Assembly: GCA_964017195.1 (NCBI GenBank)
Contig: OZ024897.1
Coordinates: 38,039,036 to 38,103,035 of the forward strand
From: Siderastrea radians
Taxonomy: Eukaryota; Cnidaria; Anthozoa; Scleractinia; Rhizangiidae
Length of the DNA: 64,000 nucleotides
Reading direction: 5' to 3'
Both the position numbers and the translations under genes were made by a program. Below are positions 12,483 to 23,839 of the stretch, in pieces; within the stretch, counting starts at the first letter, position 1; each line of letters starts with the position of its first letter. The notes below the pieces were generated by a model. That model did not search any database and was not told where the DNA came from. It saw nothing but the letters and a program-made list of their open reading frames with translations.

Positions 12483-13772
12483 GCGCGCCCTCGACTTTGT
12501 CTCAGAACCTGTCAACATCTCAGCAGACGAGAGGCTAGCCATCATCAACTCCACGCACTCCCTGCTATTCAGCAAAGGCCACCCATGGGTAAAGAAAAAT
12601 TCAAGGTCAAATTTTGACGTAACCATGGGTAGCTACGACGGAGCGGAGACTGGTGAGCTGGTGGGTTGCTATCTCTTGGCACAACTGAAGCAAATCCCCG
12701 GTATCGAAATCGGCCTCTACAGAGACAACGGGCTCGCGATTCTCAATCAAACACCAAGGGAGATAGAGAAAGCAAAGAAACAAATATGCAAATTTTTTAC
12801 GAACAACAATCTGAAAATTATCGTTGAAGCAAACAAGAAAATCGTCAACTTCCTGGATGTAACACTGGACTTAAACACCGGAAAATTCACACCGTATTCC
12901 AAACCATCCAGTACCCCTCTCTACGTACACAGCCAATCTAACCACCCTCCCAACATCATCAGAAACATACAAGAAGCGATCAATCGGCGACTATCCTGCG
13001 TTTCGTCCGATCAAGAGGTTTTTGACGAAGCAGCGGCCCCGTATCAAGAAGCGCTACGGAAGAGCAGCTATTCGTTCACGCTTGAATTCAAACCCCCACC
13101 TCAGGAAACACCATCACCGAAGCGCAAACGCCGGAGAAATGTTATATGGTTTAATCTACCATATAACAGAAACATCAAAAACAACATCGGGCGTGAGTTC
13201 ATCAGCCTTATAGGAACACCCTAGAACACAGCTACAGTTGCATGCCTAGCGTCAAACAAATCATAGATGGCCACAACAAAGCCATTCTAAAGAAAGCAGA
13301 AACAACAACACTACAGCGAGACGAAGGTAAAACGTGTAACTGTAGAAAGAAGGAGGATTGCCCATTGAATGGTGAATGTATGGTGGATGAAGTCGTGTAC
13401 CAAGCCACGGTCACAACCGAAAACACAACAGAAACATGCATCGGCCTCACAGCGAACAACTTCAAGGCAAGGTATGGGAACCACCAGATGTCCTTTAGAC
13501 ACGAAAAGAGAAAAAGTGAGACTGAACTAAGCAAACACATCTATCAGCTCAAAGGGGAAAACAAGGAATTCAAAGTCACGTGGAAAATCCTTGCCAGGGC
13601 TAAACCTTACACAAACATTACAAAACGGTGTGATCTTTGTAACACAGAGAAATTCTTTCTAATCTGTAGGCCGCACATGGCAACACTTAACAAGCGAAAT
13701 GAGCTTATCTCAACATGCAGGCATCGGCGCAAGTTCACTTTAAGGTTTAATTCAGCATGTCAAAGACATTAA
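12481..13772 (+). pseudogene. Penelope-like RT / GIY-YIG protein, 5'-truncated and frameshifted
   Basis: Two frames (12481-13224 and 13242-13772) are parts of one protein separated by a one-base frameshift near 13205-13215; the second frame reads back across the gap. Part 1 holds the RT palm block M-G-S-Y-D-G-A-E and the catalytic loop Y-R-D-N-G-L, where families normally have Y-R-D-D-G-L, so the second Asp is lost. Part 2 holds a Cys-rich linker (C-N-C-R-K-K-x-D-C), then a GIY-YIG-type endonuclease core with C-I-G-L-T in place of Y-I-G, R-x6-H, and a C-x2-C...EK block near the end. The upstream RT fingers are absent. A dead copy. Confidence 0.85.
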
Positions 13773-14032
13773 TTTTAGCGCGAGCACTTAGTGAGGCTAG
13801 TTAAACTTTGGCATTAGCATCGTAGACGATCGAGCGCGTGCGCGCTGTTCAGTGTAAAATTTAAAATTGTAACTGTTTATAACGCGATCAAAACAATGAT
13901 GTAGACTTTAGCGACTCAGTGTAAGATGGAGTTTAACTGATGAGTGGGTCACCTCTTCGGTGGCCTACGAAACAAGTTTGTGTTAAGTGTCCATTCACTC
14001 AAGATTTGAGTAGTTCACCAACTCGTTTATTC
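13768..14032 (-). repeat. Right inverted repeat of the Penelope-like element
   Basis: Inverted copy of 12219-12482. It begins right after the GIY-YIG reading frame stops. About 60 bp of unique sequence lies between it and the target duplication at 14097. Confidence 0.85.
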
Positions 14033-14170
14033 CACTCCTTCGCTGCAAGTAGAGCACTGTATTGGCTTCGCCAGTGAACATTTTACTGAATTATTACTTA
14101 GTATAATATATATTTTTTACGTCCAAACTGATGACGCGTACTACTAAGCAAGTTCTCCCAATGTTTGTGG

Positions 14171-14354
14171 CCTATTTAAACAATAGAGTTCTTCTGTTGA
14201 TAGCACTACCGTGTGATAGGTTGCCCAAGGAAATTTGATGTTCACAACAAATATTAGCCCAAGAACGTAGTTTGAGGGCTTATATGAAGTTTGCACATCA
14301 AATTTCCCATGGAACTTATCACACGTAGGGCCTGAGACAGATTCCCTCTATTGT
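14171..14354. repeat. Short hairpin MITE-like repeat
   Basis: Arms read 'taaacaatagag...gtgtgatagg...ggaaatttgatg' and, inverted, 'catcaaatttccc...cttatcacac...ctctattgttttt'. No coding sequence. Confidence 0.6.
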
Positions 14355-17348
14355 TTTTATCGCCCAACGCTAAATTTTGAGCGAAAATTGCCAATATGCG
14401 TTGATAGGTGCCACTGAGGAGAGAAAGTATCGCGTAAAGTGATAGATTTCAACCAAAGGGAGCACACTAAAATTTAGCGTTGTAGTATAAAAGGTTAGAG
14501 TCTTGTTGAACAAGCGACTGAAGTGCAGTAAACACACAAAATTCGTTCAGTTCTTCACTCCAGAAGGCTCGTCAAACTCCCATTCTTAGTGAAACATCTT
14601 ACCTTTTGGTAAATAAGAAACGCATGAAAACACACAAATCAGTGTCTTTCTCTAGTTTTCGATGAAACAGCAGCCACTTCCCTGGGCTGGTTCCGCTACG
14701 GCAGAAGGTGCTGTGATTTGTGCCTTGCATGGGATACATATGAGCACACGCCATAATACTCACAAACATTCTTTAGCACGGCTGTTCTCAGCCTTTTGTT
14801 GCTGCCTTTCCTATGCGTGTCGCACAGGTTCAACTGGTCATAAACGATGAGACTGTGAAAATAAATTAATAACAAAAAACAATATTATAATTATAATAAG
14901 AACCTTCCCAGCATGCTTTGCACCTGAAACATTTTCAATGCTAAATAACTTAGTTAACTTGTGGTCGAAGAGGACGCTGTACCATGTGGTATTTACACCT
15001 GCGTGAAAGTTATCCCTCATATCAATGTCACGGTGATGACGTCATCAGTCACGTGACTGTGACAATAAAAGATGTTTTAGCTCACTGCAAGAACAGGCTT
15101 CTATCAATTCAAAAGCAGATAACTTGCCCTGATGGTCATTGGAGTGAGTAATTTGGAAATTGCCAGTTGACATCAGGCATTTGAAAGTTAAGGTGGCTCT
15201 GTACAGGAGCATTTCCCAGGGGACTGGTAAGGAGTCTGTAGCTATGGCAGTCTAAGGCGGAGAGAAGCAAACTTCGGCTGGTTAATAGAACTTCAAATGA
15301 AAGTAACGTCCATGATAACATTATTGTTGTGACGTCATCGGTCACGTGACCAGAGCACACGGCAAATTTCAAATCACTTTAAAACTGCATTAAGCTCAAT
15401 AAATCCTTAATTTCTCCCAGTCATATTGCAGAAAAATTTCTAAGTTATTCAAAAACGACCGTTATTACTTTTTCTTTTGAAAAAAAACGAAATAAAAAAT
15501 GAACCTGAAACTTTTGATAATGCCCTGTTTTGTGAGGTTTTAATATAAATGTAAAAACGAATCAGCATATTTGGTTTCAGACTATGCTCTTTCCAACTAC
15601 GTTAATAGTTTTTTGAAAAATATCGTTTTCATATAGCTTAGGGATGTGAATTTGCACGCACGCGGAGTACTGGGCACCAATGTCACGGATTATTGAGGGA
15701 GACTGGTGCCCTTTTTAGGCGCAGCTACGAAGCAATCTCGCACAAAATTTGTGCTGGATGATTTGAAAGTGTTTATCATGTATTTCCACTTCGGACAACA
15801 CTTCATTTTTCGCTGCATTGTTCAGAAATTTGCGTCAACTGTCGATTCAAACAGGCTACAATATCAGCTAGGTGTAATTTTTATAAGTGCATGACTTGTG
15901 TTGTGAAATACGCTTAGTTGAGCTTATAATTCACGTATTTCTGTTCAGTGAAAAGCTTTTAGAGCTTTTCCGATCGATCATTAGCTTGATGTCTCTTATT
16001 TATCATTAGTCCAGTGCTTGAATAATTCGATTTTCATTCCGGTTGTAAACAGTCGACAGATGTAGTTTTTCTTTACTCGACTTTAAATCATATGTTATTT
16101 GTTGGCCAACTAAAAGGGCAACGAGGCATCCTTTTTGTTTTCAATAAGCCTTAATTACAGTGTTGCTGTTGAAATTAATATTTCAAACAGTTTTTACTTG
16201 AAACAAGTAATCCAGGCCATTCCCGAATGTTGATATTGACAGATAAGCTGAAATTCTTTTGTGTAGCATCATTTAAGTATTGTTAACATCTGTGAGGTTG
16301 TTTTTGTCACGCAAATCGGAAGTCGCATAGACTAACCAACTGCAAGGCAGTGTTCCCCTCAATAACGCCATCTTGAGAGTGTTTTCTTTGTTTCGGGTGT
16401 CACGCGCTTATTTATATAGCCTATTGCAGTTGCGCTACGTTCCTCAGGAACAGTGACATTAACTGGGCTTTTCTTGACTGCTTGCAAAATATTTATATGT
16501 GTCTAACGTGTTATTAATGTTCGTTATATCAAGTAACGTTCAATAGCTTTATAGAATCTTGTCTTTTAAGCAAAATTTGGATTATAGTTTTGGCGTGTTT
16601 TGACGACAAACAAATTTAAATTTCGAATAAGGTATAACTTTTATTACAGGTTATGTAGCGGTCAAATTGAAGCTTCAACATCCCCCCCCCCTGGCATACC
16701 TCGGGCATTTGACTGCGCATGGTGCCCGGGGAGGGGGAATCTGAACGTTACCTTGGAAGGGTGGGGAATTTGAACCAGATTTATCTTTTGTTCTAGCGTG
16801 TTTGTGTGCGTGCACACCGACTGTCCGTACGTATGTGCGTTGCCGCAGATGAAATTGCATTCATACAGCTATTTCAATTAATGTTGTCCTATGAAAGCTT
16901 AAGCCTATGCGCAGGGTAATGTGGGATTTCTATGCCTAAGTTCAGCAAAATCAGCAGTACCTTTCTTGCCGTGCAATAGCAAAGCATATGGAAGATTTTT
17001 TATAAGATAAAAATTTAAAAAAAACCTGAAAGAATTATTTTCAGATAGAGTTCTCGTTTAAAAAGTAATTTTTAATCTCACTGACCTTTTTGCCTACTTG
17101 GTTAAAACGGCAATTTTAAATTATGTGGGTACACGTGGAGCGTGTGCATTGGGATGTAAATTTGAAGTAGGAAAAACAGCATCATGAAAAAAATGAAACA
17201 TGAATTTTAGCACATCATAACAAGTACCGTACTAACAATTGAAAATGAAAAGCCGTATTAGGATTGCCGCTGACAATAATCGGATGGTACCATTTATTAC
17301 TTGCACTAAGAAATCTGAAGTTCCTGACCAACTGCTGACAACCTGACT
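14355..17348. other. Non-coding interior, part 1
   Basis: AT-rich; no open frame longer than about 80 codons and none with a recognisable domain. An 18-bp block GACGTCATC(A/G)GTCACGTGAC, a CRE-like plus E-box palindrome pair, occurs at about 15036 and again at about 15331. TTAAGGTGGCTC at 15187 resembles the end of the foldback at 29966, but no partner was found. A C-run sits at 16681-16691. Confidence 0.4.
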
Positions 17349-17775
17349 TACAGTAAAAAGCCGTATGTAAGAACCTAGTGGTTTAAGAACCTGCTGGCAG
17401 AAATTTGCCATTTTAATACCCAAAAATATAAGAAACTTTTTAGCCAAGCAAGATCAAGCAGGTTCTTATATGTGGGTTACAGTTAAATTATGATTAACAT
17501 TTTAACCAAGGAGTTTGACTTTGAGATTGCAAATTCATATTACAAGAAAATACTGTACCAAACTGTAATTACAAATTAAAGTATTAATTCCTACAACAAA
17601 AACAGGTTTATAGAAAGTACAGATGTAATTCATAGAAATTAAGAGCCTTCATAGAAATTAAGAGCCTAATTAAGAACCTACTTAGCCTAAATTGCCAATA
17701 ACTACCCCAAAATACAAGAACCTATTTTGCCAGACTTCAAAAAATGTAGGTTCTTACATGCAGATTTTTACTGTA
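17349..17775. mobile_element. 423-bp TA-flanked MITE
   Basis: Starts TA-CAGTAAAAAGCCGTATGTAAG at 17349 and ends with the inverted partner ...CTTACATGCAGATTTTTACTG-TA at 17775. The TIRs are about 27 bp with a few mismatches. A TA duplication and CAGT-type ends suggest mobilisation by a Tc1/mariner-type transposase. Inside are repeated 'aagaacct' motifs and no reading frame. Confidence 0.75.
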
Positions 17776-20276
17776 TTTGCAACTACCCACACTACCCTTC
17801 GGTCTTGTCACGTAAGCTTGAAATGATCCGACAACCTTAGTTGGAATAGCTGTATACAAAGTCTGAAGGTGTCCTTGAGCAGTAACATGCACGTTCTGGG
17901 GAAATAACAGACAGCATGTAGTTCTACCCTTAAAACTTTTCAGGGGGGCTACAAGTCGAAAGGATATGTACTTCCATGGATATTTTACTCTCTATATTAA
18001 AGCTTAAACAGATCTTTACGGGTAATGAGCAATACTTTTTCGAACAATATTGCAAATTTTTCAAGAATTCTTTGTCCATTGATTCCCAGAGAAGACTGAA
18101 GAGAAAGAAAATCAAACCAAATATAGAGGTTTGTCTGTAAAGCCTTGGAGTCATGTTTGAATTTTGAGATATCTAACCTGGGTTATTGGGAATTTGCTGG
18201 ACTTATGAACAAGATCTTTGACATGGCGATTCCATCCAGGTGACAAGTTGTGCTTGTTTTGTGGCATGACTTAGTCCTTGCGAGCTCCTCAGTTAGGCTA
18301 GCATATCTGTTTTAAATATTACTTTGGTTTCACCAAGAGATTTAAAACCTCCAAAAAGCCATGGACTTACTATTGGCAATTGAGATAATTAAAATCTGCT
18401 TTCTTTTCCTTTTCAGGTTTTTATTCCATCAACCTGATGTCAGGAAAATATGACAGTTTATTATAAGGCTTTGGTTAAGAAATGTGTACTCTGAGCTGTA
18501 TTCCCAGACAAACATTATCAATTCAAATTAAAAATTGAAGAGCAGTTTTGAAATAAGGTTATATATTTTTTGTCTTTTTCTGCTAAATAAAGCACCTACA
18601 CCACAAATTCATAAGGAATTGAACAACTTCCTATGAGGTTCTGCATACATGTTCCCTCAATACTACTAAGTGGTTGATGTGTGAGAATGGAATGGATCCT
18701 GGAGTACCTCTTTGAAGTAAAGGTAATTTGGAGCCATGCCCACAAAGCAATACCTTGGACCCTTTTAGGGCTTTACTTCAAAAGGTCTGATGAACACACC
18801 CATGACTTTTATTTGGGAGTACCTCCCCCCCTCCCCCCTGCCACCATCCCAGGAATGAAGATTCAGACTTATTTGATTGAATTCACTTTATGGGAAAAAA
18901 TATTTCAATTCTCAATGACTGATTCCCCACAGTCTGATCCCTTATTGTCAGTTCACTGCCTGATAGGTTTCAGACTATTCTGAAATTATTTAGGAAGAGG
19001 TTTTTCTTTATGTTTTCCTTTGGTACTAGATTATGGAAATCAGTAACAACGCTTATTGGTGGCATTAGATACAGTGTAAAGGCTAATAATCAAACCAAAA
19101 ACAAAATTGAAATCACAAGATTTACTTCCATCACAGTCTGGGGTAGTGACAGAGTGAGTCATAATCTGTGCATCAAATAAAGTCACTAATGATTACTGGA
19201 CCATTTGTTATTCTCATTGGCAACCCTTTTAGTCACGGATTAGTTAATTGATTGATTGATTGATTGATTGATTCATTGATTGATTTTTGATATTTAATTG
19301 GCTGATTGACTGATTCATCAGTCGAGTGGTTGAGTGGTTGATTGATCGACTGATTGGTAGTTAAATATATGTCAATGAATTGATTCACCTGAGGCAAGGT
19401 GTACAAAAATTACGCCCAATATTTAAGTTTACGACCTACAACAGGGGCTTTTTCAAAATTTATAAAACAGGTTCTAATTTAATGAGAGGTGTATTACCAA
19501 TCATTAACTAATAATTATGATATTGTTTTCCGGTCCCACTTCCGGTGCAGCTTGCGCCATGCGAGAAATACATCTGTCCAAGCATGGGTATGCTTCGCGT
19601 TTTTACGCTGCCTTTCTTATGCAAGTCGCACAAGTTCAGGTCAGTGTTGTAAGCGATGGCGTGCTATAACTGAACAAGCTTGATCTAATACAATCTATCG
19701 GGTATAGAACTTTTGCTTCTCTAGCGCAGCACTATAACTTAAACGCTTACCACGAAGTAAAAAGCCAATTCCCCTATCAGAGTGACGCAGCTTATAAATT
19801 ATTCTTGAAGAGAACAACTTATCCATCGTGCAGTGAAAAACTAGTAACTGGAGAACAACCTCGACCTATCTGCTTTCTTAGCAACTCGAATATCTGTCAC
19901 GTTCTTTCCTGTACCCAGTTTAATGCGCAAAAAAAATAAAATAAAAAACTGCCGCTATCCGTTGCCTCACTTGCTTCTAAAACTTTTTTGGAAAAGTAGT
20001 CTCAACTTTGATTAGTAGTCTCTTTTTCATGGCATATGAAAAAATTAGGCCAGTATTTTCTCAGTAGTTTTCATCTTCAATTTTGATTTGCTGATATGCT
20101 TTCCTTTGCCGACGTCAAACGTTCGCTCTCCAAACTGTTGCGGTGTCACGAGAAAACTCAAAAATGATTAGCATGTTTACACCGTCGAATTTGATTGAGG
20201 AAGTTGCAAGTGACAGTCGGCAAGCTATTTGTAAATCGTGACAATCATTCATGTGTCTAAGTTCGTGAGTTCCGAT
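17776..20276. other. Non-coding interior, part 2
   Basis: No supported gene. A (GATT)n microsatellite lies at about 19246-19285. A segment around 19545-19660 resembles 14680-14850 ('gctgcctttc...gtcgcaca'), suggesting an old shared repeat. Short open frames here show no domain. Confidence 0.4.
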
Positions 20277-21346
20277 AGCCTGCGTAGCAAGCACTTCCGT
20301 AGACTTTTCCGCCTTTTTGAGGCATTTCGCGTTTTGGCCCCCTCCAAATGAAGGCGAGCGCAAAAAAGGAAGGAGCGGGGAGGGGGAGGGGAGGAGAGGC
20401 CAAAAAAGGAAACGCTTGCCCGCAAACGCCACAAGTTTGAAAAACGCCCCTTTAGCACTCAAGTTTGGGTGAATTCATAGCGTGACAGCTTGTCAATAAA
20501 GCAACAAATAACAGATCACCGGATGTTACAAATTTACTTTCATCAAAATCAAAACATGCTCCACATAAGTCAAACCCACGACTGCAGAAACGAAGCCCTC
20601 GGAGATGTGATGTCGAAGCCTCGAAAGTTGGAAACTCAAACGGGGCGCTTCAGGGTTTGTCGTTGTAATTTCAAAGTTAATAAGTTTGGAAATTTATCTC
20701 TGCTAGGAAAATCAGTTTTATTTCTTCGGGAACCTTTTCAAAGCGTCGGAAAGAAAGGATTCGTAAGGAACAATTCTTGCTGATATTTTCGGAGTGGTTC
20801 GAGTGGAAGTTGTTGAAAACTTGTAGCTATTTTCGGAACGTGTGTGCAATCTTTGTACTCGAAGAATTAGGAACTTATGAGCATTATTCGAAGTTATTCG
20901 GAATGCAATAAGTATATCGAGTCTCCTGTTTCACAAGCTCCGTCAAATCAACGTATCAACTTGTCTAAACGGCTGCTCAAAACTCCATCAGGCAACAGTC
21001 CATGTAGAAAGAGAAAGCTTCCCGAAAGCCCCTGAGATTTGAAGCCACCGAACAGCCGTCTTCTAGAGTCAAACCTGAACATCGAAATTTTCCTGCTGGA
21101 GAGAAATTGCTAGATGTGTTGATGTGGGTCACGCTCAAATTAACTTACCTGATTTGATTGACGTTCGTTGGCGTACGGGTTTTTCAAAATGGAGGGGTTT
21201 GCCGGCAAGCGTTTTTTTTCCTCCCTTCTCTTGCCCCTTCTCCCACTTCTTTTGCGCTCGCCCCAATTTTCGTGCGGCCAAAAAGCGAAAAATGCTTCGA
21301 ACGTACGAAAAACCCTAGGCTTACGGAAACGCTTGCTACGCAGGCT
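20277..21346. mobile_element. Foldback element with AGCCTGCGTAGCAAGC ends (1.07 kb)
   Basis: The left end AGCCTGCGTAGCAAGC (20277) is matched by the inverted end ...GCTTGCTACGCAGGCT (21346). Arms of about 180 bp are inverted relatives, including the 'gcgagcgcaaaa' and 'caaacg(c)ttgcc' stretches. The middle has no transposase-like frame. No clear target duplication was seen. Confidence 0.7.
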
Positions 21347-22479
21347 AGGGTTTCGATAGTGTCTACCTCTATGTCACAAGCCCCTTTTTCTCTTTCTGGG
21401 TCACTGAAATCCACTCTGCAGACACCCGTCCAGGTATTGGCCTTCTTTAGAGTACATGATGCTACACAACAGTTGATTGCACCCAGCGTACTCACGTCGT
21501 AGGATAGCGGTGTCGATCGTGGGATTCTTGATCTCTTGAGTTATACAGTAGAGCTCTCTTGTGATGTAGTCTCGGCGACACGGGCAGTTTTTGCTTTTGT
21601 TTTTGTTTTTATTTCTCGCTCTGGCAATGCAGGTGGGTAAGGGTCTTAACATGGTTGCTGTGCTGAATGCAGTAAAATCTGTTTCCTACCGGTAAGCATG
21701 CTAGCTTGCTGAGAATCATTGTCCTGATGATATGCGGAGTATTCAGCATTTTTCCAGGGACAGGCAGAGGTACCACTGCCCAAACGGAAGAGATATTAAG
21801 TGAGAAAAATTTCTGTGATACCTGCCAGATTGTACTTGGTGAAGTACTTTTTTAAGTATAAAATTAAAATTTTTCACAACCTCATCGCATATGACAACTC
21901 GAACCTGTGCGACATCCATAGGAAAGACAACATGAAAAGGCTTATCTACGGGTGTGGCTGCTGTATCATCGAAGATGAGCAGTGAGAAAGATATTTGTAA
22001 AGCAAAGGAAATAGGACAGGGGCACCCAACGACAAAATTTTAGCAAAATACTTCAAATATCAATTTCTGCTTTCTTAGATTGTTTCAGACCTTTTTAAAG
22101 GCATATTTATGTAAGCTAATACAGATTGATCTGTCCGGCCTTCTTAGCTGAAAATTTAGGCCGCCGAAAATTTACGGAACAGAATCCTATCCGCCGAAAT
22201 TCCGAGCTGTAGATGGCCGTCCGAAAATGCTAGCTGACCTTATTTTGCACTCTAAACGACACATTTGTCCCTCCGAAAAAAAATAGAAACTAATACGTCC
22301 TCTAGTTAAAAAGCCCGAGGTGATGTTTCGCCAAGGAAATCTCTAGCTTTCACTGCAATTAAATCCAAATATTTGAGGCGATTTTAGGCCTTCCGAACAG
22401 ATATTCCCTGAAACATACTGTTGGGTTCTCCTGATAGGAGACGTCTGCAAGCGGGCTAGCACTATAAGGCTAGAACCCT
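21347..22479. other. Non-coding interior, part 3
   Basis: No recognisable coding region on either strand. Short frames near 21401-21985 have no domain. The segment leads into the right inverted arm. Confidence 0.4.
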
Positions 22480-23659
22480 AAAGGCCACCGACATTGGGAG
22501 AACTTCCTAAGTAGTACGTGTCACCGGCTTGAACGTAAAAAATATATATATCATAATAATAAGTATATATGTAATAAAAGCCCTCTTTTCCCCTTTTTCC
22601 CCTACTCTTTTTCCTATCAAGCACAAGCGTTCGCCACCATAGTGTTTTTTCCGACTGTACGCTATGCGGGCCTAAAATCTGGTTAATCGTTAACATAGGG
22701 AACCTCGGCCGCACTGTAGAAACATTTGACAACTCATCACGTGCAACATGGCTCGGCGATCTCGCTATGTGTTTTGCCAGGAAAGTTGCAGTTTCCAGCC
22801 AGGAAAAGCTCACTTAGGTAAGAGTTATTTCCTAAACATTTGATGAATCGGTTTTTTACTTCGTTATTGATTCCGCATTCACGTTGTAAACAGACTTTGA
22901 ATGTATAATTCGGTGATAAACAGAGTAGGTCAATTTCGTAACATACTTCTCTAAATTGCCCAACATCGCTCAATATTGGGAACAAAGGCCTCCAAATTCA
23001 AAATCCTAGTTTCCTCTATTTGAAAACATTCTACAAAAACAAGCAAACTCGTGTTCAGGCGAAGGAAAGTCACATTTTAAGAGCTGCTGTGTGTTGATTT
23101 CCGTTGACATGAAAGTTCAAAGGGTCGCTCATATCACTCAAGTAGCCTGTTTTCAAAGCGCTCTCAAAATTCGCCGTTTCATTTGTCCCAAAATGTTTTC
23201 TGCCGATGTTTAGTTGAAGTGATTGTTCTTTCCCGGAGTATAGTCTCCTTGTGTAAAGCCACGTACCAGTCTGCTTTTTTGAGCCTTGAATTTAGCCTAA
23301 ATTGGGTTGTCGGTAACGACCGTTGTTGGGTATAAATTTTAAAATTTCGTAAAAGATTCAAATTCGCTTTTCATGAAACTTTGACACTGATAATAAACAG
23401 AGGAAATAAGATCTTTTAACTTCCCGGGTTAATCTTTTGTAGGACGCTTTCAACATTTGAACAGGAGCTTCCGGAAAAGTCCCGATTTTTGCGTTGATTT
23501 TGACTGCCGCGAAGGGCAAAATACGAAAATATTCACAAAAAATAAATAAAAATCTAAACGACCCGAAACTTATATTTTTAGAACTAGTTCACCAAAGCCT
23601 TTATTCTGGCAGATTTCGGAAAATCGGATTTTTCTATCTTGCATACCCTTAGTCGGTTC
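22480..23659. repeat. Right inverted arm of the 12.5-kb element
   Basis: Inverted copy of 11114-12210 plus 14107-14175. It lacks the Penelope-like insertion and so records the empty site. It ends at GGTTC before TTAA (23660). Confidence 0.75.
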
Positions 23660-23839
23660 TTAAATCGCGAGCCCACGAGTCTCCTACACCTCAAAGGTAG
23701 CGCATCGGGCTAGTAGTCTCCCCAGTCTTTTCTCATTCTCATTTTCTCCCGCTCTTTATATTTTTCGTTCGCGCGCCGCTATCTGAACGCCAGGAACAGG
23801 CTAAGTAATCTGACGTTCATAGTCTCGATTCCTGTTTGG
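23660..23839. repeat. Leader of Gypsy-like module G, copy 2
   Basis: Resumes the host repeat ('gcgagcccacgagtctcc...') shared with 4208-4385 and 59043-59147. It contains the same tRNA-Thr-like box as the other leaders. Confidence 0.6.

Larger units (their letters stand above)
12211..14106. mobile_element. Penelope-like element fragment with inverted terminal repeats
   Basis: Insertion into the left arm of the larger element. The 10-bp sequence CTTAGTATAA is present at both junctions (12211-12220 and 14097-14106). The equivalent position in the right arm (around 22530-22560) is uninterrupted, giving an empty site. Inside, 264-bp inverted repeats (12219-12482, 13768-14032) enclose a truncated RT plus GIY-YIG frame. 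The inverted repeats could correspond to pseudo-LTRs of Penelope-like elements. Confidence 0.75.
11114..23659. mobile_element. 12.5-kb element with ~1.1-kb inverted arms
   Basis: The left arm starts GAAC(A)GACTAAGGG at 11114 and the right arm ends with the complement at 23659. The right end is followed by TTAA (23660-23663); the left is preceded by GTAA, a possible one-base decay of a TTAA duplication. The host leader sequence resumes at 23664. The 8.3 kb between the arms has no long reading frame. Its left arm carries a Penelope-like insertion. Whether it moved as one unit or is two inverted copies flanking unrelated DNA cannot be settled from one locus. Confidence 0.55.

Noticed and set aside
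15187..15206. Second foldback of the GGTGGCTC family
   Set aside because: TTAAGGTGGCTC matches the end at 29962 but no inverted partner is found nearby.
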